Origin: Hyphomonadaceae bacterium
GTDB lineage: Bacteria > Pseudomonadota > Alphaproteobacteria > Caulobacterales > Hyphomonadaceae
NCBI GenBank assembly: GCA_024742355.1
Contig: JANSYM010000001.1
Coordinates: 124,001 to 188,000 of the forward strand
Direction of reading: 5' to 3'
DNA: 64,000 nt
Below are positions 37,351-46,912 of this stretch, piece after piece. Numbering within the stretch: the stretch's first letter is position 1; every line of letters begins with the position of its first letter. Below the pieces are notes generated by a model that made no database searches, had not been told where the DNA came from, and was given only the letters and a program-made list of their open reading frames with translations. Made by a program: the position numbers and the translations under genes.

Positions 37351-38145
37351 ATGCAACAATATCTCGATCTATTGCAGGATATCCTCGACAATGGCGTCGA
37401 GCGCGGCGATCGCACCGGCACCGGGACCTTGGGCGTGTTCGGTCGTCAGCTGCGCTTTGACCTGTCCGAACGGTTTCCGCTTCTGACCACCAAGAAACTG
37501 CATCTGCGCTCAATCATTGTCGAGCTGCTCTGGTTCCTGCGCGGCGACACGAACGTCAAATGGCTGCAGGACCGGAAAGTCTCGATCTGGGACGAATGGG
37601 CCGACGAGAATGGTGATCTGGGGCCAGTCTATGGCAAGCAGTGGCGCAGCTGGGCGGCGCCGGATGGGCGCGTGATCGACCAGATAGAATGGGTGCTCGA
37701 CGAAATCAGAACCAATCCGGACTCGCGCCGCATGGTGGTCTCGGCGTGGAACCCGTCAGATGTTCCAGACATGGCCTTGCCGCCTTGTCATTGCCTGTTC
37801 CAGTTCAATGTCATGGACGGGCGTCTAAACTGCCAGCTCTATCAGCGCTCGGCCGATGTCTTTCTCGGCGTGCCGTTCAATATCGCATCCTATGCACTGC
37901 TGACCCTGATGATGGCGCGTGCCACGGGTCTCAAGCCAGGCGAGTTCGTGCACACATTTGGGGATACGCACCTCTATTCCAATCACATCGATCAAGCCCG
38001 GTTGCAGCTGACGCGCGAGCCGTATGAGCGCCCGCGCATGATCCTGAACCCGGACAAGACAGACCTGTTCGGTTGGGAATATGAAGACTTTGAACTGGTC
38101 GAGTACCAGTCCCATCCGCATATCAAGGCCCCGGTCGCGGTTTGA
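37351..38145 (+). CDS. thyA: Thymidylate synthase
   Basis: 264 residues, exactly the length of E. coli ThyA; makes dTMP from dUMP with methylene-tetrahydrofolate. The catalytic cysteine falls at C146 in [10 protein letters not shown]21 near the N-terminus and R126-R127 are the phosphate-binding arginines, and D169/N177-type dUMP contacts lie in the [19 protein letters not shown] region. ATG at 37351 follows GAGG. No folA gene follows within the window. Confidence 0.97.
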   Translation: MQQYLDLLQDILDNGVERGDRTGTGTLGVFGRQLRFDLSERFPLLTTKKLHLRSIIVELLWFLRGDTNVKWLQDRKVSIWDEWADENGDLGPVYGKQWRSWAAPDGRVIDQIEWVLDEIRTNPDSRRMVVSAWNPSDVPDMALPPCHCLFQFNVMDGRLNCQLYQRSADVFLGVPFNIASYALLTLMMARATGLKPGEFVHTFGDTHLYSNHIDQARLQLTREPYERPRMILNPDKTDLFGWEYEDFELVEYQSHPHIKAPVAV

Positions 38146-38253
38146 CGCCTGAGCGCGCGCGTACGGATCGTTCGCGTCAGCGCTGGCCTTAATTAATTGC
38201 GAGTGGCGGAACCCGGAAACCTTTGCTAAAAGGTAAACAAAGGGGAGTAGACT

Positions 38254-39243
38254 ATGTCCGACGCAACCTTCCAGACCTTCCTGACGTCTGGCTTATTCGT
38301 TCTTACCGCTTCCATCGGGTACCTCGCCTGGTCGGCTTGGCGCTGGCTTGATCGCGCCCGCGATATGGAAAAGGCGGCCCTGGTCGGGGTCGGGTACGAA
38401 TTGCGCATGAATCTGATGCGCATGATCCAGGAACTGGCCGGCGTCGAGGATGGCTCGGTGCAGAGCGAGATCCAGCTTGTACCTGTCGTTCACCCGCAAC
38501 TGGATGGCATCCTCATCCGCCCGAATGAGGCGGACCGGGAAAGCCTGACCATGATGCGTGGCAATTACAATGAACTGGACGCGCACAAGCAAACGCTGCG
38601 CGCGGCGCTGTCAGGGCAGGGCGATGTGCCGGCCGCAGCAAACGTGGCGGTCGACGCAGTCATCGGCTCGATAGCGACTTTGTACCTGTGGGAAGAACAT
38701 GCCGGTGCGGCGCCCAAGACCGCACGCTCCACCCGCAGTTGGCACGTCCGGGACTGGATGAAAGCCAATGATTTCCGCTCGGACCTGCTGCCCGGGTTGC
38801 ACCTGCGCGATGCCGTGGTGGAGCGTTTGCGCGAGCTGGGCATGACGCTGACGCCGAAACCGCTGACCTACACGGCGAGCGAATATTACGCCAAGCTGTA
38901 TGACCGCAAGGCGGACCCGAATGCGCCATTCTGGAAGCGCAAGGCGAAACCGGCAGCAGTGGCAGAGGAGGCAGAAACGCCGCCAGAGGCGGAGCTTGAA
39001 GCGGCGTCGGAAGAGGCGGACATGGCCGCGTCGGAAGCGGATGCGGCGCCAGAGCCGGTGGTTGAGCCCGAACCGGCCGTCGAGCCAGAAATGGCGGCCG
39101 AACCAGACCCGGCAATGGAACCCGAACAGGCCGCAGTGCCAGAGGCCGAGCCGGTCGAGGTCGAAAGCGCCGAACCAGAAGCGACTGATGAGCCAGACCT
39201 GTCGTCTGGCGAGAAACCGCCAAACCCGGGTGTGGTTCACTAG
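38254..39243 (+). CDS. Membrane-anchored protein with long Pro/Ala/Glu tail, function unknown
   Basis: 329 residues I do not recognise. A single N-terminal membrane helix (about 9-30, TSGLFVLTASIGYLAWSAW) is followed by a helical soluble region (about 35-230) with no catalytic motif. The last 100 residues are a low-complexity acidic tail of EPE, PEP and AEP units, likely an extended spacer. The topology suggests a cytoplasmic body with an inner-membrane anchor, or the reverse. ATG at 38254 follows GGGGAG. The lipoprotein gene follows 62 bases later on the same strand, so they may share a transcript. Confidence 0.7.
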   Translation: MSDATFQTFLTSGLFVLTASIGYLAWSAWRWLDRARDMEKAALVGVGYELRMNLMRMIQELAGVEDGSVQSEIQLVPVVHPQLDGILIRPNEADRESLTMMRGNYNELDAHKQTLRAALSGQGDVPAAANVAVDAVIGSIATLYLWEEHAGAAPKTARSTRSWHVRDWMKANDFRSDLLPGLHLRDAVVERLRELGMTLTPKPLTYTASEYYAKLYDRKADPNAPFWKRKAKPAAVAEEAETPPEAELEAASEEADMAASEADAAPEPVVEPEPAVEPEMAAEPDPAMEPEQAAVPEAEPVEVESAEPEATDEPDLSSGEKPPNPGVVH

Positions 39244-39305
39244 CTGCGGCGACCAGGCGTCATCGCACTTGCGATCATTGGGGGCAGAAAGTGCAGAGGA
39301 TGCAA

Positions 39306-41255
39306 ATGAACAGGAATCTTTGGATCAGCGGCGCACTCGCCGTGGTGATGCTGGCTGGATGCGACCGCGGTTCTGACGCGCCGGACCCGGCCGAACCCCC
39401 GGTCGCGGGCGAAACCATCGCACCCGACGCCGCTTATGATGCGTTCATGGCGGTGGCGAATGAGACGCTTGATGTCGCCGGCGCGTCCGAGGCCGATCTG
39501 ACCGACCTTGTCGCCGCACTGCCAGAGGGCATGTCGTTGCGCTGGGACAGTAAAGCCTTCGATGCGACGCGTGGCGCGACGGTGTTTGAAGGCCTTTCCT
39601 TCGGGCTTGGCGGCGATACCGAATTCGGCGTGACCTTCGAACAGGCGAGCATCTGGGGCCTGGAAACCGACCTGCTCACCGCGCGCCTTTCGGGACAGCG
39701 ACTGGATGAAAGCGGGCCGCTGCTGACGCGTCTGGAAGGGACGAACATGTCCTATTTCGGGTTCGCGCAAGCGATCAATACCGTCCTCGACGCCGTGATG
39801 TCCGGCATTGAAGAAGAGCTGCCCGAAGGCGCAGAGCTGGGCTTTGATCGGCTTGAGAGCAATACCGAACGGGTGGTGCTCACCGGCGTGTCGCTGCGGC
39901 TGTGGGAGATGGTGCCCCTATCGCCAGACGCTCTAACGGAGCTTGATGAGGAGATTCCAGCAGAAGCACTCGAGTACATTCACCTTGCCCAACAGCTCAT
40001 TGCCGTTTCCCGCTCGATCGCGGTCGAAAACAATATCACGATCGGCACGGTCGGAACCATAGAGTTGCGCCAGCCTGGGGCGGAATTGACCGCGGCCTAT
40101 GAATTCGGGTTCCTCGGGATCGAGAATGCACAGGGGTTCGATTTCGAAACCTATGTGGTGCGCGACTATCGCGGTTCGCAAGTCAATGAGTACACCCATA
40201 CGCCGATGCCGGGTGAGATCATTTCCATGTCTGGCTTTCCGGCTGGGTTCTCGATGGCTCAAACCGAGTCGTATGGCGCGGCGACTGTGTCCGATTTTCA
40301 GCTCGACAAGGTGATGGGCTATCTCGCGCGCTCCGAATTGCCGGGCATGGATGAGAGGGACCTGCTCAGCCTGGGCCGCTGGACGGTTTCGGACTATCAG
40401 GCTGAGCTCAACGACAAGGAAATCCTGAACGCGGATCGGGCCTATTTCAATGGTGATCAGTTTGAATGGCTGATGCCGAGCGATCTGAACTTCGGCATTG
40501 AGGGCGCAACGCTGAACACGGGTGAACTGACCGGATTCTTCCAGATCCTGTTTGAAGCCTTCCTTGACGATGCCGGCTCTGACGCGCTCAGCGAGCAGGA
40601 ACAATCGGAAATGGAGCTGGTGCGCGAGGGGGTTCAGAAGGCCATCGATATGTTGCCCGAACATGGCCTCGACACGCTGCCATTCGATGCCGCCTTTAGC
40701 CTGTCCTGGGACGCCGATGCCGGACCGACCGATTTCAATATGACGTTTGATGCCGACGGCTATGGCAAAAGCGCGATCGATGTCGCGATTACCTTACCGG
40801 GCTACGACGCCATTCAGGCGGCCTATGAGTCTGAGGACCGCGAAACCGCCTTCGAGGATGCATTCATGGACGCATTTGCCTTCCGCGGCGCGCGTTTTCT
40901 GGAAGAAGACAAAGGCGGCTATGATAAATTGTTCGGCTTCGCCCACGCTCTCGGCAAGGAATATCCAGACCAGGGCTGGGGCGCGATGCTCGGCAATATG
41001 GAGCCGGCGCAATTGCGCTCCTATCTCGGCACCATGATGCGCATGGGCAAATCCGCTGCGGCAGAGGAATTTCCGCCCGCCGCTGACTGGATCGAATCCT
41101 ATGCCACTTATCTCGAAACCGGCGGGTCGATCGAGTTTGCCTCCAACCCGCCGCAACCGATCAACAAGGCCTTGATTGACGCGCACGATGACGAGGATCC
41201 GGAACCTGATGAGATTGTTGAGATGTTCGGGTTAACGGTTACCCACACAAAATAG
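39306..41255 (+). CDS. Large lipoprotein of unknown function
   Basis: 649 residues with lipobox LAGC (C19), so lipid-anchored in the envelope. The mature part is acidic, beta-rich by eye, and shows no catalytic motif I know. An internal similarity is suggested by recurring LDEEIPAEALE/ELPEGAELGF-type segments and repeated FDATRGATVFEGLSFGL- and YEFGFLGIENAQGFDF-like blocks, as in proteins made of duplicated lipid-binding folds; this is only an impression. ATG at 39306 follows GAGG; an in-frame GTG at 39291 has no signal. Its partner may be the membrane-anchored protein upstream. Confidence 0.75.
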   Translation: MNRNLWISGALAVVMLAGCDRGSDAPDPAEPPVAGETIAPDAAYDAFMAVANETLDVAGASEADLTDLVAALPEGMSLRWDSKAFDATRGATVFEGLSFGLGGDTEFGVTFEQASIWGLETDLLTARLSGQRLDESGPLLTRLEGTNMSYFGFAQAINTVLDAVMSGIEEELPEGAELGFDRLESNTERVVLTGVSLRLWEMVPLSPDALTELDEEIPAEALEYIHLAQQLIAVSRSIAVENNITIGTVGTIELRQPGAELTAAYEFGFLGIENAQGFDFETYVVRDYRGSQVNEYTHTPMPGEIISMSGFPAGFSMAQTESYGAATVSDFQLDKVMGYLARSELPGMDERDLLSLGRWTVSDYQAELNDKEILNADRAYFNGDQFEWLMPSDLNFGIEGATLNTGELTGFFQILFEAFLDDAGSDALSEQEQSEMELVREGVQKAIDMLPEHGLDTLPFDAAFSLSWDADAGPTDFNMTFDADGYGKSAIDVAITLPGYDAIQAAYESEDRETAFEDAFMDAFAFRGARFLEEDKGGYDKLFGFAHALGKEYPDQGWGAMLGNMEPAQLRSYLGTMMRMGKSAAAEEFPPAADWIESYATYLETGGSIEFASNPPQPINKALIDAHDDEDPEPDEIVEMFGLTVTHTK

Positions 41256-41323
41256 GCATTTCGCTGCTTGACCCGAGGCCCCACGCACCTCAAATCTCTG
41301 CCTAGGAAATTTGCGGAGCAATC

Positions 41324-41914
41324 ATGGTACGCCTTGATGACGAAAATGACGCCAAGCCGATGAGCGAGCCGAACGCGTTTCTGGAAGAAGCGCTGTTCAA
41401 TGCACGTACAATCATGCTGACCGGGGGTGTCGACGACAAGCTCGCCCGCCGGGTTTGCGAGCGGCTATTGGCGCTGGCATCCGACAGTGCTGACCCAATT
41501 CTGTTGGTGATTTCATCGCCAGGCGGACACGTTGAGTCTGGCGACATGATCCACGACATGATCAAATTTGTCGGCGCGCCGGTGAAAGTCCTCGGTTCTG
41601 GCTGGGTCGCCAGCGCTGGAGCGTTGATCTATGCCGCGGCACAGAAAGAAAATCGCTACGCCCTGCCAAATACCCGCTTCCTGCTGCACGAACCGCGTGG
41701 CGGAGTCGGTGGTCAGGCTTCAGATGTCGAGATTCAGGTGCGCGAAATCGTGCGCATGCGCGAGCGTCTGAACAAAATCTTCGCCGAAGCCACGGGCCAG
41801 CCGCTCAAGAAAATCGTTGAAGATACTGATCGTGATCACTGGATGAGTGCTGAAGAAGCGGTGAAATACGGCCTCGTCCACAAGATCGTGACGCATCATA
41901 GCCAAATAAAATAA
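41324..41914 (+). CDS. ClpP-family serine protease (extra copy)
   Basis: 196 residues of ClpP fold with the triad at S97 (GWVASAGA), H122 (LLHEP) and D171 (DTDRDHWMS), the same numbering as mature E. coli ClpP. The nucleophile elbow has ASAG where standard ClpP has ASMG, and the N-terminal axial-loop segment is different, so this is probably a second, divergent ClpP. The adjacent genes are not clpX or other chaperones but a histidine kinase. ATG at 41324 follows GGAG. Confidence 0.88.
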   Translation: MVRLDDENDAKPMSEPNAFLEEALFNARTIMLTGGVDDKLARRVCERLLALASDSADPILLVISSPGGHVESGDMIHDMIKFVGAPVKVLGSGWVASAGALIYAAAQKENRYALPNTRFLLHEPRGGVGGQASDVEIQVREIVRMRERLNKIFAEATGQPLKKIVEDTDRDHWMSAEEAVKYGLVHKIVTHHSQIK

Positions 41915-41995
41915 CCGACTTTTTTCTGTCAGGTTTGTAAGCCGTAAAGGAATTCCGGGCAATTTCGCATACTCAAGTGTAGAGTATGGGGATGG

Positions 41996-43612
41996 ATGAT
42001 GCCTGTTTGCCTGGGCGATTTTGTCGACACAGCAAGACCAATATCAGCGGCAGCACCGCTGTCGCAGGTTGTGGAGCTGTTTCAGCGCGACGCAGATGCG
42101 GACTATTTCATTCTCGTTCGCGACAAACGCCCGGCTGGCCTGATTAGCCGCATCAAAGCCTTCGAGTTTGCCGTCAGCAGCGGCGAAGAGAGTATGGCGC
42201 GCCTGCCCATTGGCGATCTGGTAACGGCGCGCGCGCTGATCCTGAAAGCCAGCACGAGCGTGCGTGACTTCGTCAAGAAAGCCGGCCTGCAGATCAATCA
42301 ATTGATGGCGCGCGGCTGTATCATTGTCGAGGACAAGCGCTTCAAAGGCGTCCTCAGCCCCGGAAAACTCCAGGATGCGCTGATCGCGTCCTGCGCAGAG
42401 GCTGAATACCAACCGGTTCTGGACGGCGCGTCTGACCCTGCGCTGGACGCGCCCGTCTCAAGCCCGTTACTCGGCACGCTTGCACATGAAATCAGAACGC
42501 CGCTGACGGCGATTATGGGCCTGTCGGAAATGCTGTCCTCGCGTATCAAGGACGAGCAGAACAAGGACATCGCCCAGACCATTGTCCGCTCAAGCCAGAC
42601 GCTGGACCGCATCCTGACTGATACGCTGGACTATGCCAGCCTTGAGGCCGGCAAACTCACCGTGCGCAACGACCGTGCCGACCTGTCCGAACTGGCTGAT
42701 GATCTGCGCCGCCTCTGGTCCGCCGAAGCGGCGCGCCGCGGCCTGTCTTTCCGTGTCGGCTTCGTCCCGGATGGCCCGCACCTGATTGAGACCGATATTG
42801 GCCGGGTTCGTCAGATCGCCAGCAACCTCATTTCGAACGCCCTGAAATTTACCCGCGAAGGCGAGGTCGGCGTTACCTTATCGACACCGCGCGTGGGCTC
42901 GGACCTGAAGCTCAATCTGACGGTCACCGATACCGGTCGCGGCCTGTCCGACGATCAGCGCGAACGCTTCATGCGCGTGTTTGAAAAAGGTCCAGACGTC
43001 GAAGGCGTTAAAGGCTGGGGGCTCGGCCTCAGCATCTCTCGCGCCCTGGCAAGCGCCCTGGGCGGTCAGTTGAGTCACACCGACAACCCCAATGGCGGCA
43101 GCGTCTTCTCGCTCGACGTTCCGGTTGCAACCGCGGCCAAAGGCGCTGGCAACTGGATCGAACAAGCCAAACCGAAACGCGGCAAGTTCCAGCTCGGTGA
43201 TGTGCTTTTGGTTGAAGACCATGAAGCCTCTGCCATGGTCGTCATCAATGCCCTCGAACAGGCGGGATGGACGGTACACCATGCCGGCACGCTGCATGCC
43301 GCCGAGTCCTACACGTCCTTGTCCGAATTTCAGGTCATCCTGACCGATTTGCACCTGCCGGATGGCAATGCGATGAGCTTCATCGATGGCTTGCGCCGCC
43401 GCGGCGGACTGAACTCGCAGAGCCCGATCGTGGCGCTGACTGCCGACATTTCAGATGGCCGCCGCCAGGCCTGCCTGTCCATGGGCGCCGATCGGGCCTT
43501 GAAGAAGCCGATTGCCGGACCCGAGCTGGTCGCGACGATTGCCGATGTCCTGATGTCGCGCTCGGCCGGGCATACGCCCGTGGTCGAACTGCGCGGGCGT
43601 CTCGCCAGCTAG
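41996..43612 (+). CDS. CBS-domain hybrid histidine kinase with C-terminal receiver
   Basis: 538 residues, no membrane segment. Residues about 10-130 look like a CBS pair (YFILVRDKRPAGLISR and MARGCIIVEDKRFKGVLSP), which usually binds nucleotides. The kinase core has phospho-acceptor H164 (LAHEIRTPLT), N-box N281 and GWGLGLSIS at 340-348. The receiver starts near 402 with D451 (LTDLHLPDG) as acceptor and a conserved lysine near 506. The N-terminal domain might sense adenine nucleotides. No cognate regulator follows. The ATG pair at 41996/41999 follows GGGGA. Stop shares CTAG (43609-43612) with the cyclophilin gene. Confidence 0.88.
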   Translation: MMPVCLGDFVDTARPISAAAPLSQVVELFQRDADADYFILVRDKRPAGLISRIKAFEFAVSSGEESMARLPIGDLVTARALILKASTSVRDFVKKAGLQINQLMARGCIIVEDKRFKGVLSPGKLQDALIASCAEAEYQPVLDGASDPALDAPVSSPLLGTLAHEIRTPLTAIMGLSEMLSSRIKDEQNKDIAQTIVRSSQTLDRILTDTLDYASLEAGKLTVRNDRADLSELADDLRRLWSAEAARRGLSFRVGFVPDGPHLIETDIGRVRQIASNLISNALKFTREGEVGVTLSTPRVGSDLKLNLTVTDTGRGLSDDQRERFMRVFEKGPDVEGVKGWGLGLSISRALASALGGQLSHTDNPNGGSVFSLDVPVATAAKGAGNWIEQAKPKRGKFQLGDVLLVEDHEASAMVVINALEQAGWTVHHAGTLHAAESYTSLSEFQVILTDLHLPDGNAMSFIDGLRRRGGLNSQSPIVALTADISDGRRQACLSMGADRALKKPIAGPELVATIADVLMSRSAGHTPVVELRGRLAS

Positions 43613-44502
43613 TCCTCGGTCGGCGACTGGCGCACGGGCACTTCAAATCCGCATATGTCCAGGATTTCCGGCGGCTTGCGATAGAAGAAATCTTCGTCGC
43701 GGACGCGTTTCGCGGTCTTGGCATCTTCAAATGCCTGGCTTGGCATGGCCTGGACCTGATAGGTCGGACGAATGGCTTCAGCCATGTCAGCTGCCACGGT
43801 CATCGATTGAATTTCGTCGCCAACTTCCGGCGCCTGAATCACACCGCTTTCGATCGCGCGGTCGCCGCGTTTGAGCTTCTGCACATATTGCATGCCGTCA
43901 ATCACACGGCCAAACACAGTCAGGTTGCGGTCGAGATAGCGCTGCGCGTCGAGCACGATATAGAATTCCGTACTACCGCTGTCCGGGTCGGTATCGCGGG
44001 CCATAGCCAGCGCCCCCGGACAATGTAGCAGCCATTCCTTGTCCAGGACTTCGCTGCGACCAACCGCAAATCCATCAATATGCCCGACAATTGGCGCGAA
44101 CAGGTCCGGATTTCCGAGCGGTACAAAGGCTGCGTCCGACAGGGCGCGATCGTTTTCATTGGTGAGGGTCGGATGCTGCCCGATCACCTCGTCATCCTGC
44201 AAGCCGCCTTGCGCGACAAAGGCATCAATGACGCGATAGAATCGGATACCGTTATAGACATCAGCGCGAACCAGGTCGCGGAACTGTGCCGCATGGTTTG
44301 GCGCGAAGTCGGGGTTGAGTTCGATCACCACATCGCCATGAGCGGTTTCAATCAGGATCAGGTTCTCAGGCGCAACTTGGCGCCAGTCAGGTGCCGTTGC
44401 TGACGCAACCTCCGCCTCCGTGACATCAGAGTCCTCGGCGGTTTGCGCCTGGCACGCAGCCGCAAGTGAAACGCCGAGCACGGCAAACAGAACAGATCGC
44501 AT
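43609..44502 (-). CDS. Cyclophilin-type peptidyl-prolyl isomerase, lipoprotein
   Basis: 297 residues with lipobox LAAAC (C17), so a periplasmic folding helper anchored in the envelope. The cyclophilin domain covers about 50-225: VVIELNPDFAPNHAAQFRDLV, NGIRFYRVIDAFVAQGG and the later STEFYIVLDAQRYLDRNLTVFGRV match the family, though several classic residues around the active site are altered and a 40-residue insert is present. A C-terminal extension to 297 is unassigned. Start at 44502 follows GGGAG. Confidence 0.88.
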   Translation of the reverse strand: MRSVLFAVLGVSLAAACQAQTAEDSDVTEAEVASATAPDWRQVAPENLILIETAHGDVVIELNPDFAPNHAAQFRDLVRADVYNGIRFYRVIDAFVAQGGLQDDEVIGQHPTLTNENDRALSDAAFVPLGNPDLFAPIVGHIDGFAVGRSEVLDKEWLLHCPGALAMARDTDPDSGSTEFYIVLDAQRYLDRNLTVFGRVIDGMQYVQKLKRGDRAIESGVIQAPEVGDEIQSMTVAADMAEAIRPTYQVQAMPSQAFEDAKTAKRVRDEDFFYRKPPEILDICGFEVPVRQSPTED

Positions 44503-44626
44503 GTGAACACTCCCGAATGATCTTTGCATCAGCCTAACCAGCCGCCCCGTCTTTGACCAGCGGTCGCACCCAACCTACCTCAGGGTCATTCTTGCGGCAG
44601 GCCAGACAGGGGGCTACGAGGAGCGC

Positions 44627-45568
44627 ATGACACAAACGGGCTATGAACCACTCGTCTCGATAGACGCGATCACCGCCGGGCTTGCCTCGGTCGGATACAT
44701 TTCGACGCGCGAGATCTCGACCGCGATCTATCTGGCGCACAATCTGCGCAAGCCAATCCTGATTGAAGGGCCCGCCGGCGTCGGCAAGACCGATCTTGCG
44801 GCCTCCATGGCGCGGTTTCTCGATGTCGGTCTGAACCGCCTGCAGTGCTATGAGGGCCTCGATGAAGGCAAGGCGCTGTATGAATGGAAATACGGCAAGC
44901 AGCTGCTCTACACGCAATTGCTGAAAGAGAAGCTCGGCGAGGTCATGGACGGCGCCGGGACGCTCGATGCGGCGTTCGAGAAACTGACCTCATTCGAAGA
45001 CCTGTTCTTCTCCGAAACCTTCCTTGAACCGCGGCCTTTGCTGACGGCAATGAAACAGGACAAAGGTTCGGTCCTGCTGATTGATGAGATCGACAAGTCG
45101 GATGAGGAGTTCGAGGCTTATCTCCTTGAAGTTCTTTCAGATTATCAGGTGACAGTGCCGGAAATCGGAACCATTCGTGCGCAGGTTCCGCCGCTTGTGA
45201 TCCTGACGTCGAACAATATTCGCGAGCTTGGCGATGCCCTGAAACGGCGCTGCCTGCACTTGCACATCGATTTCCCGGAAGCCGAACGCGAGCAAGCCAT
45301 TGTCCGCGCCCGCGTGCCGGATGTTTCCGATGCGCTGCTCAGCCAGCTGGTCGACTTCGTCCAGGGCCTGCGCGACCTCGATATTCGCAAACGACCGTCG
45401 ATTTCCGAAACTGTCGACTGGGCCCGTACGCTGCTGCTGATGCATGCGACTGAACTCGATGAAGACATGGTGCGCTCGACGCTGAATGTGCTGCTCAAGC
45501 ATGAAAGCGACATCCAGGCTGTCGACAAGGATGTGCGCACGCTGGCCCGCGCGGCTGCTGCGGGATAG
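44627..45568 (+). CDS. MoxR family AAA ATPase
   Basis: 313 residues. Walker A GPAGVGKTD at 48-56, Walker B VLLIDEIDK at 149-157, sensor 1 in VILTSNNIREL. MoxR ATPases act with VWA proteins to mature or assemble target enzymes, and the next gene is such a VWA protein. In CoxD/CoxE-type pairs they serve a molybdenum or other metalloenzyme; no such target gene is in the window. Start follows GAGGAG. The stop codon is immediately followed by the next ATG. Confidence 0.93.
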   Translation: MTQTGYEPLVSIDAITAGLASVGYISTREISTAIYLAHNLRKPILIEGPAGVGKTDLAASMARFLDVGLNRLQCYEGLDEGKALYEWKYGKQLLYTQLLKEKLGEVMDGAGTLDAAFEKLTSFEDLFFSETFLEPRPLLTAMKQDKGSVLLIDEIDKSDEEFEAYLLEVLSDYQVTVPEIGTIRAQVPPLVILTSNNIRELGDALKRRCLHLHIDFPEAEREQAIVRARVPDVSDALLSQLVDFVQGLRDLDIRKRPSISETVDWARTLLLMHATELDEDMVRSTLNVLLKHESDIQAVDKDVRTLARAAAAG

Positions 45569-46912
45569 ATGGCAGAGCAGGTCCTCACCGATTTCATCCG
45601 GGCGCTGCGCTCGGCTGATGTGCGTGTGTCGACCGGCGAAGCGATTGATGCGGCTGAGGCCGTCAAGCTGATTGGCTATGCCGACCGCCAGCGTCTGTCA
45701 GACACTTTGCGCTGCGTTCTGGCCAAGTCGCCGGCAGAAAAACTCGCGCATGACCGGCTGTTCGATCTCTATTTCTCCCGCCGGGCCATCCCACAGAACG
45801 CGCCACCGGATGACGCCGAATCCGACACCTCTGAAAGCGATGCCGATGGCCCGGGAGATATTCTGGACCTGATGGAAACCGGCGACGAAACGGCCATCGC
45901 CATGGCGATGGAGCGGGCCGGCCAGGAGGCTGGCTTGCAGGACATAAGGTTTTCCACCCAGGTCTCCTATTTCGCCCAGCAAATGATGAAATCGCTCGGC
46001 GTCGATCGCCTTGAAAGCGAGATGATGCAGGCCTTTCGCGAGCGTACCGAAGAAGGCCAGGCCTATGCCGAGGAGCTGATCGAGGGGCGCAAGGACATGT
46101 TTGCTCGCGCCCGCGAACACGCCAAGCAGGCCTTTGAAACCTATGGCGCCGGGGCGACGCTCGCGTTTCGCGAAGATGTGCTGGCGGAAACCGCTCTGAC
46201 CGCGCTCGACGTGCGCGATCTCGGGCGTATGCAGGTTCTGGTCGAGAAGATCGCCAAACGCCTCGCCTCCAAACATTCCCGGCGGCGGCGCAAGAAAAAT
46301 CGCGGACAGCTCGACGTGCGCAAGACCTTGCGCGCGAACGCCGGCTTTGACGGCGTGCCATTCGATATTGCCTGGAAACAGACCAAGCGCGACCGCGCCA
46401 AGATCGTTGCCGTCTGCGATGTCTCCGGCTCGGTGGCGCGGGTTGTGCGCTTCTTTCTGATGCTGCTCTACAGCCTCAATGAAGTCGTGCCGGACATTGA
46501 GTCCTTTGCCTTTTCCGGGCGTCTCGAAGATGTCGGACCGACGCTTGAGACTGACGATTTCGCCCATGCCATGGACAAGATCATCAATGATATCGGTATG
46601 AGCTCCACCGATTACGGACAATCCCTGTCGGACCTGCGGATGAACCATTGGGACGCGCTCGACCGGCGCACGACCCTGATTGTGCTTGGCGATGGTCGCT
46701 CGAATTATGGCGATCCGCGTCTCGACCTGTTCCGGGAAGCCGCCGCGCGGGTGAAACGAGTGATCTGGCTCACTCCGGAAGGCGAAAGCCTGTGGGGCAC
46801 AGGCGACAGTGAATTGCCGCGCTATCGCCCGCATTGCCATACGATGAAACAGGTGACGACGATCAAGGACCTGGAGCGCATCCTGGATGAAGCGCTGTCG
46901 CGCTATGCGTGA
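45569..46912 (+). CDS. CoxE-like VWA domain protein
   Basis: 447 residues, partner of the MoxR ATPase. The N-terminal two thirds are helical, with an acidic stretch near 75-95 and a basic run KHSRRRRKKNRGQ near 230-245. The VWA domain begins at about 280 with the MIDAS D284-S286-S288 (CDVSGSVA), and a second site follows in TLIVLGDGRSN. The ATG directly follows the preceding TAG, giving coupled translation. Its last 10 bases overlap the hemW 3' end. Confidence 0.92.
   Translation: MAEQVLTDFIRALRSADVRVSTGEAIDAAEAVKLIGYADRQRLSDTLRCVLAKSPAEKLAHDRLFDLYFSRRAIPQNAPPDDAESDTSESDADGPGDILDLMETGDETAIAMAMERAGQEAGLQDIRFSTQVSYFAQQMMKSLGVDRLESEMMQAFRERTEEGQAYAEELIEGRKDMFARAREHAKQAFETYGAGATLAFREDVLAETALTALDVRDLGRMQVLVEKIAKRLASKHSRRRRKKNRGQLDVRKTLRANAGFDGVPFDIAWKQTKRDRAKIVAVCDVSGSVARVVRFFLMLLYSLNEVVPDIESFAFSGRLEDVGPTLETDDFAHAMDKIINDIGMSSTDYGQSLSDLRMNHWDALDRRTTLIVLGDGRSNYGDPRLDLFREAAARVKRVIWLTPEGESLWGTGDSELPRYRPHCHTMKQVTTIKDLERILDEALSRYA

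Noticed and set aside
45698-46840. 380-residue open frame antisense to the CoxE-like gene
   Set aside because: Codon positions follow the sense gene, and no motif or start signal is present.
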